A DNA stretch of 64,000 nucleotides from Niallia sp. FSL W8-0635 (GCF_038007965.1 NZ_JBBOYD010000001.1:4008501-4072500), one strand, 5' to 3'; counted from the stretch's first letter, positions 9,665-19,048 are shown. Notes: generated by a model from the letters alone, not told the origin. Translations and numbers: made by a program.

Positions 9665-10096
9665 TTATTTTATAAAGAATTCTGTCTTTGTTTTTGTTGG
9701 GGTAAGTACCATTACATCTATTTGTGATGTGGTGCTTTTCATTTTGTATGGAACTGAAAATGTTTGCCAGTTATCGGTAAGTTCTATTGGCAATTTCTTT
9801 TCATTGATAAAGGTTCCTCTTGCATCTGTTTCCTGTATTACTATTAGATATTTTCCATTCCCTTTTAAATTTATGCTAGGTTGAATTTGGAGAGAGGAAA
9901 ATTCCCCTGATAATGTATAAACAACTCCTTCTTCCGTTTTCTCTCCTTTAGTCTTTACTACGTACTCATCTTGATTAATCTTCTCTACTGTGGCATTCAC
10001 TCCAAAATACTTTGCCGCTTCTTCCCTTGCCATAAATGAAGTTGGAAAGAAAAATAAAAATAAAACAAATGGAATAAAAATTAATTGTTTTTTCAT
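9665..10096 (-). CDS. Small secreted protein of unknown function
   Basis: A 143-residue protein with a classical signal peptide: MKKQ followed by a strongly hydrophobic Phe/Leu-rich stretch to about residue 20. The remainder is a beta-rich extracellular domain with no motif I recognise. The ATG at 10096 is chosen because AGGAG lies 8 nt upstream; the earlier in-frame GTG and ATG sit on top of that site. The gene is 17 nt downstream of the GH18 hydrolase, so it is probably cotranscribed with it and may act at the envelope. Function unknown. Confidence 0.72.
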   Translation of the reverse strand: MKKQLIFIPFVLFLFFFPTSFMAREEAAKYFGVNATVEKINQDEYVVKTKGEKTEEGVVYTLSGEFSSLQIQPSINLKGNGKYLIVIQETDARGTFINEKKLPIELTDNWQTFSVPYKMKSTTSQIDVMVLTPTKTKTEFFIK

Positions 10097-10113
10097 ATAC
10101 ATCACTCCTATTT

Positions 10114-12201
10114 TTATTTAGTCACGCTATCCAATTTAGCAAGTGTAACGGGACCCGCAATCCCATCTGCTGCCAGCTTATATTTTTTCTGAAAGGCAAT
10201 TACCGCTTTTTTAGTAGCAGCATCATATTTCCCAAGCGCCTTCCCTTTATAGCTCTTTGTTTTAATTAATTTATTCTGCATATCCTTAACAGCCGTTCCT
10301 TGAGAACCTTGCTTTAAGGTAGGATATTTTTTTACAGCGGTGGTCGTCGTTTTAGTTGCAGCAGCTACACTGTCTAATTTTGTTAACGTTGCTGGACCTG
10401 CAATCCCATCTGCTTTTAGCTTATATTTTTTTTGAAAAGCAAGGACTGCTTTCTTCGTAGCAGTGTCGTAAACCCCATTAACTTTCCCTGTATACATCTT
10501 CGTTTTCTTAAGCTTATTTTGCATATCCGTCACAGCGGCCCCTTTAGAACCAGATTTCAATGTTGGATATTTCGTTTGTTTAGCGGGCGCAACGGCTTTT
10601 GTAGTGGTAGTGCTTTTGGTAGCTTGCTTAACCGTTGTTGTCTTTGCAGGTGGAACAACGACAGTCGTTTCTGCTGGCTTTGTGACCTTTTCTGGTTCTG
10701 GTTTGCTTACTTCATTTGTATTAGATGCAACATCTGTAGATGGACTTTGCATATTTTCTGTTGTAGAAGAAACGTTTAATACTTGTCCGACAAAAATAGT
10801 ATCGCTTGTTAAATTATTTAATTGTTTCAACTGATCGACCGATAAATTATTGGATGTAGCAATTTTCCATAAAGTATCACCAGATTTAACGGTGTATGTG
10901 GAGGTTGCTTGAGTAGATGGTAATTGCTGTGGCTGTTGAGTCACCTGACCATTATCAGACATCCAAGCACGATAATTTTGCCAGATAGATACGCTTTCCT
11001 GTCCTAAACTCCAGCTACCTGATCCTTTTAAATTATATTTATGAATTAACTCAAATTTCGCGGCAATCGAATCACTGTTTTCATACCAAATTTTATAGGT
11101 TCCTGGCGTTAATGTTTTTCCCGCAATTGTTGTAACAGGATCCCCTTGTTTAATCGTAATTGTCGCTTTTGGAGACTTTGTCGCTTCATCAAATACTACT
11201 GTTCCTCCATATCTAGCTAACAGCTCATCTACGCGAACGTTAGAAATCCCTGTCCCTCCAGTCGCTTCTCCTTCTTTCCAATAGCGCCCGTAAAAGGGGA
11301 TTCCCAGTACTATTTTATCTGGAGAAATACCTTGCTTTAATGCGTATTGAATCGATTTTTCCACCCATCCATAGCTTGCAACGGGACCTTCAGGACTTCC
11401 TTCATAGCTTTCATCATATGCCATCACCATTAGATAGCTCGAATACTTTGCTAATTCCTTGTAATCGTAGGTACCATGCCATCCTTTCGTCCATCCATTC
11501 GGATTCGCAGCAACCGCCACCGATACTTCTTTATTGGAAGGCAATTTTTCTCTCAAAAGCCTCACTAAATCAGTATAGGCATCTCGATCGACTTCAGTCG
11601 TGTTTTCAATATCTACCTGTATACCATCTAAATTATTTTTGATAATAAAATCTGCAATTTGCGTGGTTAACTTCTCTCGATTATTTAATGCAGCACGCCC
11701 TACATTTCGGTCCCAATGGTTACTTAAAAAAGGCACTACTTTAATGCCCCGATTATGCATTTCGTTAACAAAGGCAGAATCATATTGCGTAGTTAACTTC
11801 AAAGAACCATCCGCGTTTATATCAAAATAACTTGGGGAAACTAAGCTTAAATTTCCCTGTGTTTTATCAATTTGGGAAATATACGATTTGGTATTCCCAA
11901 AATAAAGATAGGACATATTAAAAGTCACTTCATGTGCTTCCGCCTTTTGAAAAGGAAAGCTTGTCAAAATAACCGTTCCAACAGCTAAAACAATCGTTGC
12001 CTTTTTAATTTTGGGAAATTCCTTTTTGATAAACTGTTTAGCCGAAGTCATTAAAGCCTTTCCACTCTCTTTCGTCGTGTGAAAAAACTCACTCCCAAAT
12101 TCCGTATCAAATGACGGCTCTTCCCCTTTCATACGCAAAATAAGCGTATACTCCCCATTCACCTCTTTAATATCCACTTGATCAAAATTACTCAGGTCCA
12201 T
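10114..12201 (-). CDS. GH18 glycosidase with LysM and two peptidoglycan-binding repeats
   Basis: A 695-residue exported hydrolase. Residues 1-65 are a cytoplasmic region like that of the 7982-9532 protein, followed by a membrane/signal helix at about 67-83 and AEA near 89. A GH18 TIM barrel spans about 92-385, with the catalytic DGIQVDIE motif near 190-197 and the proton-donor Glu intact. The family includes YaaH/SleL-type enzymes that cleave N-acetylglucosamine bonds in peptidoglycan or spore cortex. One LysM (about 430-473), a Thr/Pro/Lys-rich linker and two PG_binding_1 repeats (about 555-622 and 633-695, both with [13 protein letters not shown]) complete it. ATG 12201 follows AGGGGGTG. 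Whether it acts on vegetative wall, cortex or chitin is not decidable here. Confidence 0.9.
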   Translation of the reverse strand: MDLSNFDQVDIKEVNGEYTLILRMKGEEPSFDTEFGSEFFHTTKESGKALMTSAKQFIKKEFPKIKKATIVLAVGTVILTSFPFQKAEAHEVTFNMSYLYFGNTKSYISQIDKTQGNLSLVSPSYFDINADGSLKLTTQYDSAFVNEMHNRGIKVVPFLSNHWDRNVGRAALNNREKLTTQIADFIIKNNLDGIQVDIENTTEVDRDAYTDLVRLLREKLPSNKEVSVAVAANPNGWTKGWHGTYDYKELAKYSSYLMVMAYDESYEGSPEGPVASYGWVEKSIQYALKQGISPDKIVLGIPFYGRYWKEGEATGGTGISNVRVDELLARYGGTVVFDEATKSPKATITIKQGDPVTTIAGKTLTPGTYKIWYENSDSIAAKFELIHKYNLKGSGSWSLGQESVSIWQNYRAWMSDNGQVTQQPQQLPSTQATSTYTVKSGDTLWKIATSNNLSVDQLKQLNNLTSDTIFVGQVLNVSSTTENMQSPSTDVASNTNEVSKPEPEKVTKPAETTVVVPPAKTTTVKQATKSTTTTKAVAPAKQTKYPTLKSGSKGAAVTDMQNKLKKTKMYTGKVNGVYDTATKKAVLAFQKKYKLKADGIAGPATLTKLDSVAAATKTTTTAVKKYPTLKQGSQGTAVKDMQNKLIKTKSYKGKALGKYDAATKKAVIAFQKKYKLAADGIAGPVTLAKLDSVTK

Positions 12202-12279
12202 TTATTTCACCCCCTACCAATTAGTATGGATTCAGACAGACAGTTCTACAGCCAACACCACAATGCCAATTCATGGAAA

Positions 12280-12353
12280 GGGAAACAGAGGGACGGTTCT
12301 ACTGTTTCCCTTTATCCACTAAATGGAAAGGAAGCAATAGAACCGTCCCTCCG
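12280..12353. repeat. GGGACGGTTC palindromic repeat, 31-bp unit plus inverted partner
   Basis: Positions 12280-12310 form a 31-bp unit with perfect 9-bp terminal inverted repeats (GGGAAACAG / CTGTTTCCC) around AGGGACGGTTCTA. A second, inverted half ends at 12353. It lies between the divergent GH18 and CAP genes. Confidence 0.85.
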
Positions 12354-12450
12354 AACTCCTTTGTATTTGCTTTTAATTCCCATATGTAATTTTGGTTAAA
12401 GAAGAAAAAATAAAAGGGTAAAAACTTAATAATAAAAGGAGCAAAATATA

Positions 12451-13209
12451 ATGATGAAAATTAAAAATATATTTTCCATTCTTGCTTGCATGCTTCTTCT
12501 TGCGCTAGCTGGATGTAACAACAATGATCGTGAAGCGATGGATTGGGATTCTAACCATCGTTATAATGAGGATACTATATCTAGCTTAACGACAAATGTA
12601 AGCAGTAAAAAATATCCACATACACAGCCAATAAAGGTTCAAGATGCAAAATATGAATTCCGAACAATTGTAGGAACTTACGAGCCTAATGCAGCAAATA
12701 GACAAATCCAAAAAGCTACACCAAGACAACAAGCTACACCAAAACAAGCTACACCGAAACAACAAACGAATCAAGGGGCTCAGCCGGCACCACAGACTAC
12801 TCCTTCAACGAATGCTGATAATAAGAAAGAACCGAGCAACTTTATTGAGTCAGTTATTGATTTAACAAATGCTGAGAGAAAGAAACAAGGTCTTCCTGCA
12901 TTACAAGCGTATCCAGAACTAAACAATGTTGCTGATATGAAAGCGAAGGATATGAACGATAAAGGATATTTCTCTCATACAAGTCCAACGTATGGATCAC
13001 CATTCGACATGATGAGAGACTTTGGAATCACTTATCAATCCGCTGGGGAAAACATCGCTCAAGGACAGCGTACACCTGAAGAAGTGGTAGAGGCTTGGAT
13101 GAATAGTGAAGGACACCGTGCTAATATACTAAATGATAAGTACACACATATCGGCGTTGGGTTTGACGAAGGCGGTTATGAATGGGTACAGATGTTTGTT
13201 AAGAAATAA
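12451..13209 (+). CDS. CAP/SCP-domain lipoprotein, YkwD-like
   Basis: A 252-residue lipoprotein. The lipobox LALAGC places the lipidated Cys at about residue 22. A low-complexity linker with ATPKQ-type repeats (about 88-125) leads to a CAP domain (about 132-252) with YFSHTSPTYGSPF, GENIAQGQRTPEEVV and EGHRANI, so the family His and Glu residues are present. Bacterial CAP proteins are surface proteins of mostly unknown role. Tandem ATGs follow AAAGGAG. The gene is single, with a hairpin after the stop. Confidence 0.88.
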   Translation: MMKIKNIFSILACMLLLALAGCNNNDREAMDWDSNHRYNEDTISSLTTNVSSKKYPHTQPIKVQDAKYEFRTIVGTYEPNAANRQIQKATPRQQATPKQATPKQQTNQGAQPAPQTTPSTNADNKKEPSNFIESVIDLTNAERKKQGLPALQAYPELNNVADMKAKDMNDKGYFSHTSPTYGSPFDMMRDFGITYQSAGENIAQGQRTPEEVVEAWMNSEGHRANILNDKYTHIGVGFDEGGYEWVQMFVKK

Positions 13210-13214
13210 GAAAA

Positions 13215-13240
13215 AGAGGGGCGGTTTTACCGCACCCTCT
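13215..13240 (+). terminator. Hairpin downstream of the CAP gene
   Basis: Stem AGAGGGGCGGT / ACCGCACCCTCT with one bulged A and a TTT loop, 6 nt after the CAP stop; a T-run follows about 18 nt later. Its sequence also resembles a decayed copy of the GGGACGGTTC repeat. Confidence 0.55.
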
Positions 13241-13296
13241 CATACATAATAAAGCAATTTTTTTCATTTAATCATACATGTAATGGTTAACTATCA

Positions 13297-13328
13297 GGGG
13301 AAGCGGTAGAACCGTCCCCCTGATTCCC
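13297..13328. repeat. GGGACGGTTC repeat, single ~31-bp unit
   Basis: Reverse orientation: GGGAATCAG, then the core GGGGACGGTTCTAC, then CGCTTCCCC. It lies between the convergent CAP and ROK genes and ends 2 nt before the ROK stop codon. Confidence 0.82.
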
Positions 13329-13329
13329 A

Positions 13330-14454
13330 CTAAATCTTATCCAAAAAAGATTGGACAAACGGAATAGCTGCTCCAATTGGAACGCCTTTTGCCGGTGAGC
13401 TACTTATATGAATAAAGCGTTCGTTACTTGGAAATGCAGACTTTTCATTTGTTTTTTCATGAAGAATGTGGATATCTTCTTCTATTAAGTAGGAGGAGAT
13501 ATGCCCTCCAATAATAAATTCTCTGTTAAGGACAAGATGCAAATTGTTCATGGAAAATGCTAAATAGTCTAAAAAAGTATTCCATCTTTCTACAAAAGAA
13601 ATTACCCCAGATCGCACATTTTCAAAGAAAGTATCTAACGTCTCTCCACTTTCCAATAGGGCATTAACAGAACTGTAGGTTTCCATGCATCCTTTCTTTC
13701 CGCAATAACACAAAGGTCCATCCGGATTTATTGTCATATGCTCCACCGTTCCACTATGCCCTTCTTTTCCCATATATATTTGATTATTGATGATGATAGC
13801 ACCGCCAAGATGTGGGCCAATTGATAAGTAGACAGCATCTCCAATATCATTTCTCACCCATAATTCTGTTGTTGCTGCACATTTAGCATCATGTAAAAAC
13901 ATACAAGGGTACGGGAGATATTGGGAAAATACTTCTACATCTAATCCAGTAGAAATTAAGATTTTCCCATAGGTTATTTTTTTCCCGTCATTGGATGTTA
14001 GTCCCTGAACAGCGAAGCCAACTCCAAGAACCTGATTCTCCGCAATATCAAGAGACGCAATAAACTTCTGAATCGAATCGCTCACTTCTTTATAATAGCT
14101 TGCTTCACTCGAATATTTTATAAAGAGCTTTTCTTCCTGAAAGGCTTGTCCAAGTAGATCTATCGCTAAAAATTGAACAGTATTTGCCTGAATCTCTACT
14201 CCAATACTGATATAGGCTTGTGGAGAAATTGCATAGGCTGTTGCCCTTCTTCCAACAGAAGATTCAAACTGCCCACTCTTCTCAATCAATTGTTCCTTTT
14301 CCAAACGTACTAAATTCTGTGTAACTGTCGGCAAACTTAAATGCAGCTGATTCGCAATCTCTTGTTTGGAAAGCTTCCCATTTTGATAAAGAAGATGATA
14401 GATCGATGAGTAATTCCCTTTTTTTATATCTTGAAATGTTATGTTATTATCCAT
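13330..14454 (-). CDS. ROK-family transcriptional repressor (XylR/NagC type)
   Basis: A 374-residue regulator. It has an N-terminal winged helix-turn-helix (about 10-70, LSKQEIANQLHLSLPTVTQN), then a ROK sugar-kinase-like domain with the zinc-binding CYCGKKGCME motif near 245 and glycine-rich sugar/ATP-site segments. It is divergent from the polyol dehydrogenase-kinase-transporter operon. The intergenic region carries three TTTTATAAAA palindromes, so it probably represses that operon and itself, with release by a sugar or polyol (inference). The ATG start at 14454 has only a weak GGGG ribosome site. The stop lies 2 nt from a repeat unit. Confidence 0.88.
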   Translation of the reverse strand: MDNNITFQDIKKGNYSSIYHLLYQNGKLSKQEIANQLHLSLPTVTQNLVRLEKEQLIEKSGQFESSVGRRATAYAISPQAYISIGVEIQANTVQFLAIDLLGQAFQEEKLFIKYSSEASYYKEVSDSIQKFIASLDIAENQVLGVGFAVQGLTSNDGKKITYGKILISTGLDVEVFSQYLPYPCMFLHDAKCAATTELWVRNDIGDAVYLSIGPHLGGAIIINNQIYMGKEGHSGTVEHMTINPDGPLCYCGKKGCMETYSSVNALLESGETLDTFFENVRSGVISFVERWNTFLDYLAFSMNNLHLVLNREFIIGGHISSYLIEEDIHILHEKTNEKSAFPSNERFIHISSSPAKGVPIGAAIPFVQSFLDKI

Positions 14455-14466
14455 GAAAAAACCCCA

Positions 14467-14489
14467 TTTTATAAAAAAGTTTTATAAAA
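14467..14489. promoter_or_regulatory. Two candidate ROK operator palindromes
   Basis: Two TTTTATAAAA palindromes at 14467-14476 and 14480-14489; the second extends to AGTTTTATAAAACT (14478-14491). They sit just upstream of the ROK start codon. A third copy lies at the divergent promoter. Confidence 0.6.
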
Positions 14490-14582
14490 CTACTTCATTA
14501 AATTCTCCTTTAATATATCACAAAACCTATTTTTATCCTATCTTTGTCAATAATAGTTTGACATTTTTAAATTTTCTTCTTA

Positions 14583-14611
14583 TTGACTATTTAAAGAAAA
14601 CGTTTTATTAT
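14583..14611 (+). promoter_or_regulatory. Sigma-A promoter of the polyol operon with a cre-like site
   Basis: TTGACT at 14583-14588, a 17-nt spacer and TATTAT at 14606-14611. The spacer and -10 contain AGAAAACGTTTTAT (14596-14609), close to the CcpA cre consensus core, so catabolite repression is plausible. Confidence 0.7.
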
Positions 14612-14620
14612 GTAAATATA

Positions 14621-14630
14621 TTTTATAAAA
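14621..14630. promoter_or_regulatory. Third candidate ROK operator
   Basis: A TTTTATAAAA palindrome 10 bp downstream of the -10 box, overlapping the expected transcription start and well placed for repression. A related ATTTTACAAAAT follows at 14633-14644. Confidence 0.6.
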
Positions 14631-14669
14631 CTATTTTACAAAATAACTTAACGAAAAGGAATGATAAAT

Positions 14670-15446
14670 ATGGGCATTATAGAAAAAATGAGATTAGATG
14701 GGAAGAAAATCTTTGTTACTGGTGGAGCTAGAGGAATTGGAAAAAGTGTTGCAACGGCTTTCGCTGAAGCTGGCGCTGATATCGCAATCGTTGATTTAGA
14801 TATAGAAGAAGCAACAAAAACAGCAAAAGAATTGGAAGAAAACAATGGGATAAAATCCATCGCAATTAAAGCAGATGTAACAAATCCTGAAGATGTAAAC
14901 GCTATGATGGATACTATATTAGAAGCTTTTGGTCGTTTAGATGTTGCTTTTTGTAATGCTGGAATTTGTTTGAATGTCCCAGCTGAAGAAATGACTTTTG
15001 ATCAATGGAAAAAAGTCATTGATATTAATTTGACAGGTGTGTTCCTAACAGCGCAAGCAGCAGGAAAAGTTATGCTGAAACAGGGTGGCGGTTCGATTAT
15101 TAATACAGCGTCTATGTCAGGACATATTGTAAACGTTCCCCAACCACAATGTTCTTACAATGCTTCAAAAGCAGGCGTGATTCAACTAACAAAATCACTA
15201 GCAGTCGAGTGGGCATCAAGAAATGTACGTGTTAATTGCATTAGTCCAGGATATATCGGCACAGAGCTTACGCTAAATTCTCCAAGCTTACAACCTTTAA
15301 TTAAACAGTGGAATGAAATGGCACCGCTTAATCGCATGGGGAAACCAGAAGAGCTTCAATCCATTTGTGTTTATCTAGCTGGAGACACTAGCAGCTTTAC
15401 GACAGGATCAGACTTTGTAATCGACGGTGCTTTCACTGCGATTTAA
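14670..15446 (+). CDS. Short-chain dehydrogenase/reductase, probable polyol dehydrogenase
   Basis: A 258-residue classical SDR. It has the cofactor motif TGGARGIG near residues 16-23, a CNAG motif, a catalytic Ser in INTASMSG and the YNASK Tyr/Lys pair. The C-terminal segment is the usual VNCISPGYI and FVIDGAF. It probably oxidises a sugar alcohol to a ketose with NAD, because the next genes are an FGGY kinase and a sugar transporter (inference from context). The ATG at 14670 lies 9 nt after AAGGA; the ATG at 14661 directly abuts that site and is rejected. The substrate (such as arabitol, xylitol or sorbitol) is undetermined. Confidence 0.88.
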   Translation: MGIIEKMRLDGKKIFVTGGARGIGKSVATAFAEAGADIAIVDLDIEEATKTAKELEENNGIKSIAIKADVTNPEDVNAMMDTILEAFGRLDVAFCNAGICLNVPAEEMTFDQWKKVIDINLTGVFLTAQAAGKVMLKQGGGSIINTASMSGHIVNVPQPQCSYNASKAGVIQLTKSLAVEWASRNVRVNCISPGYIGTELTLNSPSLQPLIKQWNEMAPLNRMGKPEELQSICVYLAGDTSSFTTGSDFVIDGAFTAI

Positions 15447-15479
15447 TAGACTCATAGATTTCTATAGGGGGAACTATTT

Positions 15480-17009
15480 ATGAATTACTTACTCGGTACG
15501 GATATCGGAACTTCTGGAACAAAAACGATTCTAATGGATACTGATGGAAACTTAATTGCACAAGATTTACAAGAATACGATGTGTTAACTCCAAAGCCTT
15601 TATGGGCGGAACAATGGCCAGATGTTTGGCTTGAAGCAACAAAAGCCTCCATTAAAAACACGGTGCAAAAAGCAGGAATTCCACCTGAGAAAATACGCGG
15701 CATCGCAATCAGCGGTTTATATGGAGGTTCCGGTATTCCATTGGACGAAAACATGGAGCCTGTTAGACCTTGTATGATTTGGATGGATCGAAGAGCAGAA
15801 GCAGAATCTAACTGGGTACTTGAGCATATCGGAAAAGAAAAGCTTCTTGAAATTACCCATAATGGCGCTGACCCTTATTATGGATACACAAAAATCCTCT
15901 GGATGAAAAACAACGAACCAGAGAACTGGCAAAAAACCAAGCTATTTCTTCCACCAAATGATTATGTGATTTTCAAACTAACCGGAGAAGTTGCAATTGA
16001 TTATTCTTCTGCAGGGAATATCGGTGGAATCTTTGATATGAATAACAGAACATGGTCAAAAGAAATGATGGATGCGATGGGAATTCCAGCTTCGTTAATG
16101 CCGGAAAAAATTGTGGAATCAACCGATATTGTCGGCGGCTTAACGAAAGAAGCAGCAGCAGAGTTAGGACTGTCAGAAGGAATGCCAGTTATCGCTAGTG
16201 GTATTGACTGTGGCGCTGCGAATATCGGCCTTGGTGTATTAGAATCTGGCATTTATGCAGCAGCAATTGGAACTTCCATGTGTGCGGCACTAATATCTGA
16301 TAAACCAGTCAAAGGAACGGACTTAATTGTTTGGCCCTATTTATATGATGCGAAAAGACTTTCCTATTATTTTGCTGGTGGAGCTACTGCGGGTGCGATT
16401 GTCAAATGGTTCCGTCAAACAATGTGCCAATACGAATTGGAAGTCGAAAAGGCTGGCGGAAAGAATGCGTACGATGTTTTAAATGAACAAGCATCTAACA
16501 TTCCAGTCGGGAGTGATGGCTTGATTGTCCTTCCTTATTTTATGGGCGAAAGAAGTCCAATTTGGGATTCAGACGCAAAAGGAACTATTGTCGGACTATC
16601 ATTAGCACATACAAAAGCTCACATCTATCGTGCATTTCTTGAAGCAGTTGCCTTCTCTTTACGTGATGCAATTGAAGCGACTGGTGAAGATCTTGGAGAA
16701 TATATCTTACTTGCAGGCGGTGTAACCAAATCTAAATTGTGGCGCCAAATTTTTGCAGATGTTACAGGCTATCCAGTTGTCTGTCCGATTCATGATGTAG
16801 AAGCCAATATGGGCGATGTTATGCTTGCCGGAATTGGAACTGGCCTTCTCTCTTATGAAGAAGTAAAGAAATGGCAGGTTCTCGATGAAAAAATTATGCC
16901 AAATACAGAGAATCATCAAAAATACAATGAATATTATCATGTTTATAAATCTATCTATAAGAATTTAAAAACAGATATGAAAACGTTGACAAGAATTTCC
17001 GCAATATAA
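15480..17009 (+). CDS. FGGY-family carbohydrate kinase, xylulokinase-like
   Basis: A 509-residue kinase of the actin-like ATPase fold. The N-terminal phosphate loop is GTDIGTSGTKTIL. Other features are CMIWMDRRA, a hinge glycine-rich ASGIDCGAANIGLG, and the C-terminal FGGY signature region near LPYFMGERSPIWD with LLAGGVTKSKLWRQI. Family members phosphorylate pentuloses, polyols or glycerol; the closest feel is xylulokinase. It is 33 nt downstream of the SDR with GGGGGAA upstream of the ATG. With the SDR it would convert an imported polyol to a ketose phosphate (inference). Confidence 0.88.
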   Translation: MNYLLGTDIGTSGTKTILMDTDGNLIAQDLQEYDVLTPKPLWAEQWPDVWLEATKASIKNTVQKAGIPPEKIRGIAISGLYGGSGIPLDENMEPVRPCMIWMDRRAEAESNWVLEHIGKEKLLEITHNGADPYYGYTKILWMKNNEPENWQKTKLFLPPNDYVIFKLTGEVAIDYSSAGNIGGIFDMNNRTWSKEMMDAMGIPASLMPEKIVESTDIVGGLTKEAAAELGLSEGMPVIASGIDCGAANIGLGVLESGIYAAAIGTSMCAALISDKPVKGTDLIVWPYLYDAKRLSYYFAGGATAGAIVKWFRQTMCQYELEVEKAGGKNAYDVLNEQASNIPVGSDGLIVLPYFMGERSPIWDSDAKGTIVGLSLAHTKAHIYRAFLEAVAFSLRDAIEATGEDLGEYILLAGGVTKSKLWRQIFADVTGYPVVCPIHDVEANMGDVMLAGIGTGLLSYEEVKKWQVLDEKIMPNTENHQKYNEYYHVYKSIYKNLKTDMKTLTRISAI

Positions 17010-17040
17010 GAGTTTTTTTACGAAATGGATGGTGATAGGG

Positions 17041-18387
17041 ATGGAAAAATGGAGAAAAAGGATTGGATACGGAGCTGGGGACTTCGCATGTAATCTTGTA
17101 TTTAGTACAATGGCATCTTATTTACTGTTTTTCTATACAGATGTCTTTGGAATTACCGCAGCGGTTGCTGGAACTTTAATGCTCGTAACAAAGATTATCG
17201 ATGCATTTGCTGATACAGGCATGGGATTATTAGTAGACAGAACGAATACTAGATGGGGACAAGGACGACCTTATTTCCTTATTGGAGCTATTCCATTTGC
17301 CGTCTTTACAATTTTAACTTTCATTGTACCGGATTTCAGTATGGGCGGAAAAATTGTATGGGCTTACGTAACGTATTGTTTATTAAACATTGCCTATACA
17401 GTAGTAAATATTCCATTAAACACCATTGTGCCAAGATTAACTTCGGATAATCATGAACGAAACTGGCTAGTCTCAACTAGAATGATTTGTGCCTTAATTG
17501 GAACCGCTTTAGTTATGACCATAACAAATCCACTTGTTACTTTTTTCGGAAAAGGGGATACCCAAAAAGGATATCTCATTACAATGACTATTTACGGGGT
17601 TGCAGCAGTAATTGTGTTTATCTTTACGTTTATGAATACAAAAGAAGTCGTACCACCTACTGTAGAACGAGGAAAATCTACTTTTAAAGAAGATTTAAAA
17701 GGATTAACTGGCCATGCGATGATCTTTTTTATCTTGAATTTTCTTTACTTCGCCCTTTTTGTTATAAGAAACACTACGGTTATCTATTATTTCACATACA
17801 ATCTTGGGCGGACAGATTGGCTCACATTTGTAGGACTTTTCGGTATTCTCTCTGGACTGCCAATGCTGCTACTTCTACCTTGGCTTCAAAAGAAATTACC
17901 GAAAAAAACCGTATTGCTATTAAGTACAGTGATTTATATTGTTGGAGATTTAATGATTTATTTCGGAAAAACATCTCCTGTCTTACTAATTACTGGTTTG
18001 GCAATTACCGGACTTGGAATTTACGGGATCTTTGGAACCACTTTTGCAATCCAACCAGATATTATCGATTATTCCGAGTATAAAAACAACAAAAGTATCG
18101 CTGGAATGATTGCAGCCTTTCAAGGTTTCGCCGTAAAAATAAGCCTAGGTCTTGGTAGCGCACTTGTCGGCGTTTTCCTACAAATGGGCGGCTATGTACC
18201 AAATTCCACACAAACACCCAAAGCTTTATCCTATATCGAAATAAGCTTCATCTGGGTTCCACTAGCCATTTGCTTACTAATCGGAATAACCATGTTGTTC
18301 TACAAGCTCGATAATCAACGAGCATCAATGGACATAGAGCTGAACCGCAGACGTAGCGAATTTAATAAAAATGTGGTGAATCTATAA
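17041..18387 (+). CDS. GPH-family sugar/polyol:cation symporter
   Basis: About 448 residues and twelve hydrophobic segments. The N-terminus MEKWRKRIGYGAGDFACN and the loop RTNTRWGQGRPY are hallmarks of the glycoside-pentoside-hexuronide branch of the MFS superfamily (XylP/MelB relatives). The ATG at 17041 is preferred because GGTGAT precedes it; the ATG at 17029 has no site. As last gene of the operon it probably imports the substrate of the dehydrogenase and kinase. The stop is 1 nt before a palindromic repeat. Confidence 0.88.
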   Translation: MEKWRKRIGYGAGDFACNLVFSTMASYLLFFYTDVFGITAAVAGTLMLVTKIIDAFADTGMGLLVDRTNTRWGQGRPYFLIGAIPFAVFTILTFIVPDFSMGGKIVWAYVTYCLLNIAYTVVNIPLNTIVPRLTSDNHERNWLVSTRMICALIGTALVMTITNPLVTFFGKGDTQKGYLITMTIYGVAAVIVFIFTFMNTKEVVPPTVERGKSTFKEDLKGLTGHAMIFFILNFLYFALFVIRNTTVIYYFTYNLGRTDWLTFVGLFGILSGLPMLLLLPWLQKKLPKKTVLLLSTVIYIVGDLMIYFGKTSPVLLITGLAITGLGIYGIFGTTFAIQPDIIDYSEYKNNKSIAGMIAAFQGFAVKISLGLGSALVGVFLQMGGYVPNSTQTPKALSYIEISFIWVPLAICLLIGITMLFYKLDNQRASMDIELNRRRSEFNKNVVNL

Positions 18388-18388
18388 A

Positions 18389-18443
18389 GGGAAGCAGAGG
18401 GACGGTTCTTGTGAGGACATTCATCCACATAAACCGCCCCTCT
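18389..18443. repeat. GGGACGGTTC repeat, long form with decayed right half
   Basis: The left half GGGAAGCAGAGGGACGGTTC continues TTGTGAGGACAT. The right half is degenerate (AAACCGCCCCTCT). It sits between convergent genes, beginning 1 nt after the transporter stop and ending 5 nt before the Mrr-like gene stop. Confidence 0.75.
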
Positions 18444-18448
18444 CCTTT

Positions 18449-19048
18449 TTACACTAAATCTGGCAATATCTCTTTCATTTCTTTTTCCACCTTGCTTAAA
18501 CTCCCTAACCAGCTTTCTACAAACTTTACTCCATCGATTAATTCAACATTTAATTCTTTGGCATACTCATACGCAGCAGGTGTAAAGCTACCTGTTGTAA
18601 TAACATACCCGCCTACTGCAACTCTTTTCACCATATTGGAATGAATTAGCGCAATCGGGTCAAAAGGTAAGTCTCCCTGATAACATTTCACTTGTCCAAG
18701 GAATAGCCCATTTTCTGTTTCATGTTCGAAATCAACCCCAAAATCTCTTGTTGGAGGGGTAACCCAAGTCGACCCTCCTCTTGTTTTTTCTATGATTTCA
18801 GCAGCAAAGGTTTCAAACTGGATAGGGTCCTGTTTTATATAAATCTCAGAATAATTTGGTGGATTATCCTCGTTTTCTTTTCGAAATCGCAAATAAAGCC
18901 CCATTGCCAGCGTCTTTTTCAATTCATTACTTGATTCGATATGTTTTGCCAAAAGCGAAGTTTGATATTGATCTTCCTTTTTAGTCCAAAAATACTTAAT
19001 AAAAGCCATTGTTAAAAGAATTGCTACGATAATCTCCATATAGAACAT
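18449..19048 (-). CDS. Membrane-anchored Mrr-like restriction endonuclease domain protein
   Basis: A 199-residue protein with one N-terminal membrane helix (about 4-21), a charged linker and a PD-(D/E)xK nuclease-like domain of the Mrr_cat type. Visible candidate catalytic residues are QFETFAAEII (Glu near 79), RDFGVDF (Asp near 102/106) and GQVKCYQ (Gln119-x-Lys121). Such domains cleave modified DNA in Mrr, but membrane-tethered versions are of uncertain role. The ATG at 19048 follows AAGGAG by 8 nt; longer starts are rejected. No methylase or other restriction gene adjoins it. Confidence 0.8.
   Translation of the reverse strand: MFYMEIIVAILLTMAFIKYFWTKKEDQYQTSLLAKHIESSNELKKTLAMGLYLRFRKENEDNPPNYSEIYIKQDPIQFETFAAEIIEKTRGGSTWVTPPTRDFGVDFEHETENGLFLGQVKCYQGDLPFDPIALIHSNMVKRVAVGGYVITTGSFTPAAYEYAKELNVELIDGVKFVESWLGSLSKVEKEMKEILPDLV

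Noticed and set aside
10432..10834. Plus-strand ORFs opposite the GH18 linker region
   Set aside because: Shadows of a low-complexity Thr/Lys-rich coding stretch; no ribosome site and Cys-rich nonsense composition.
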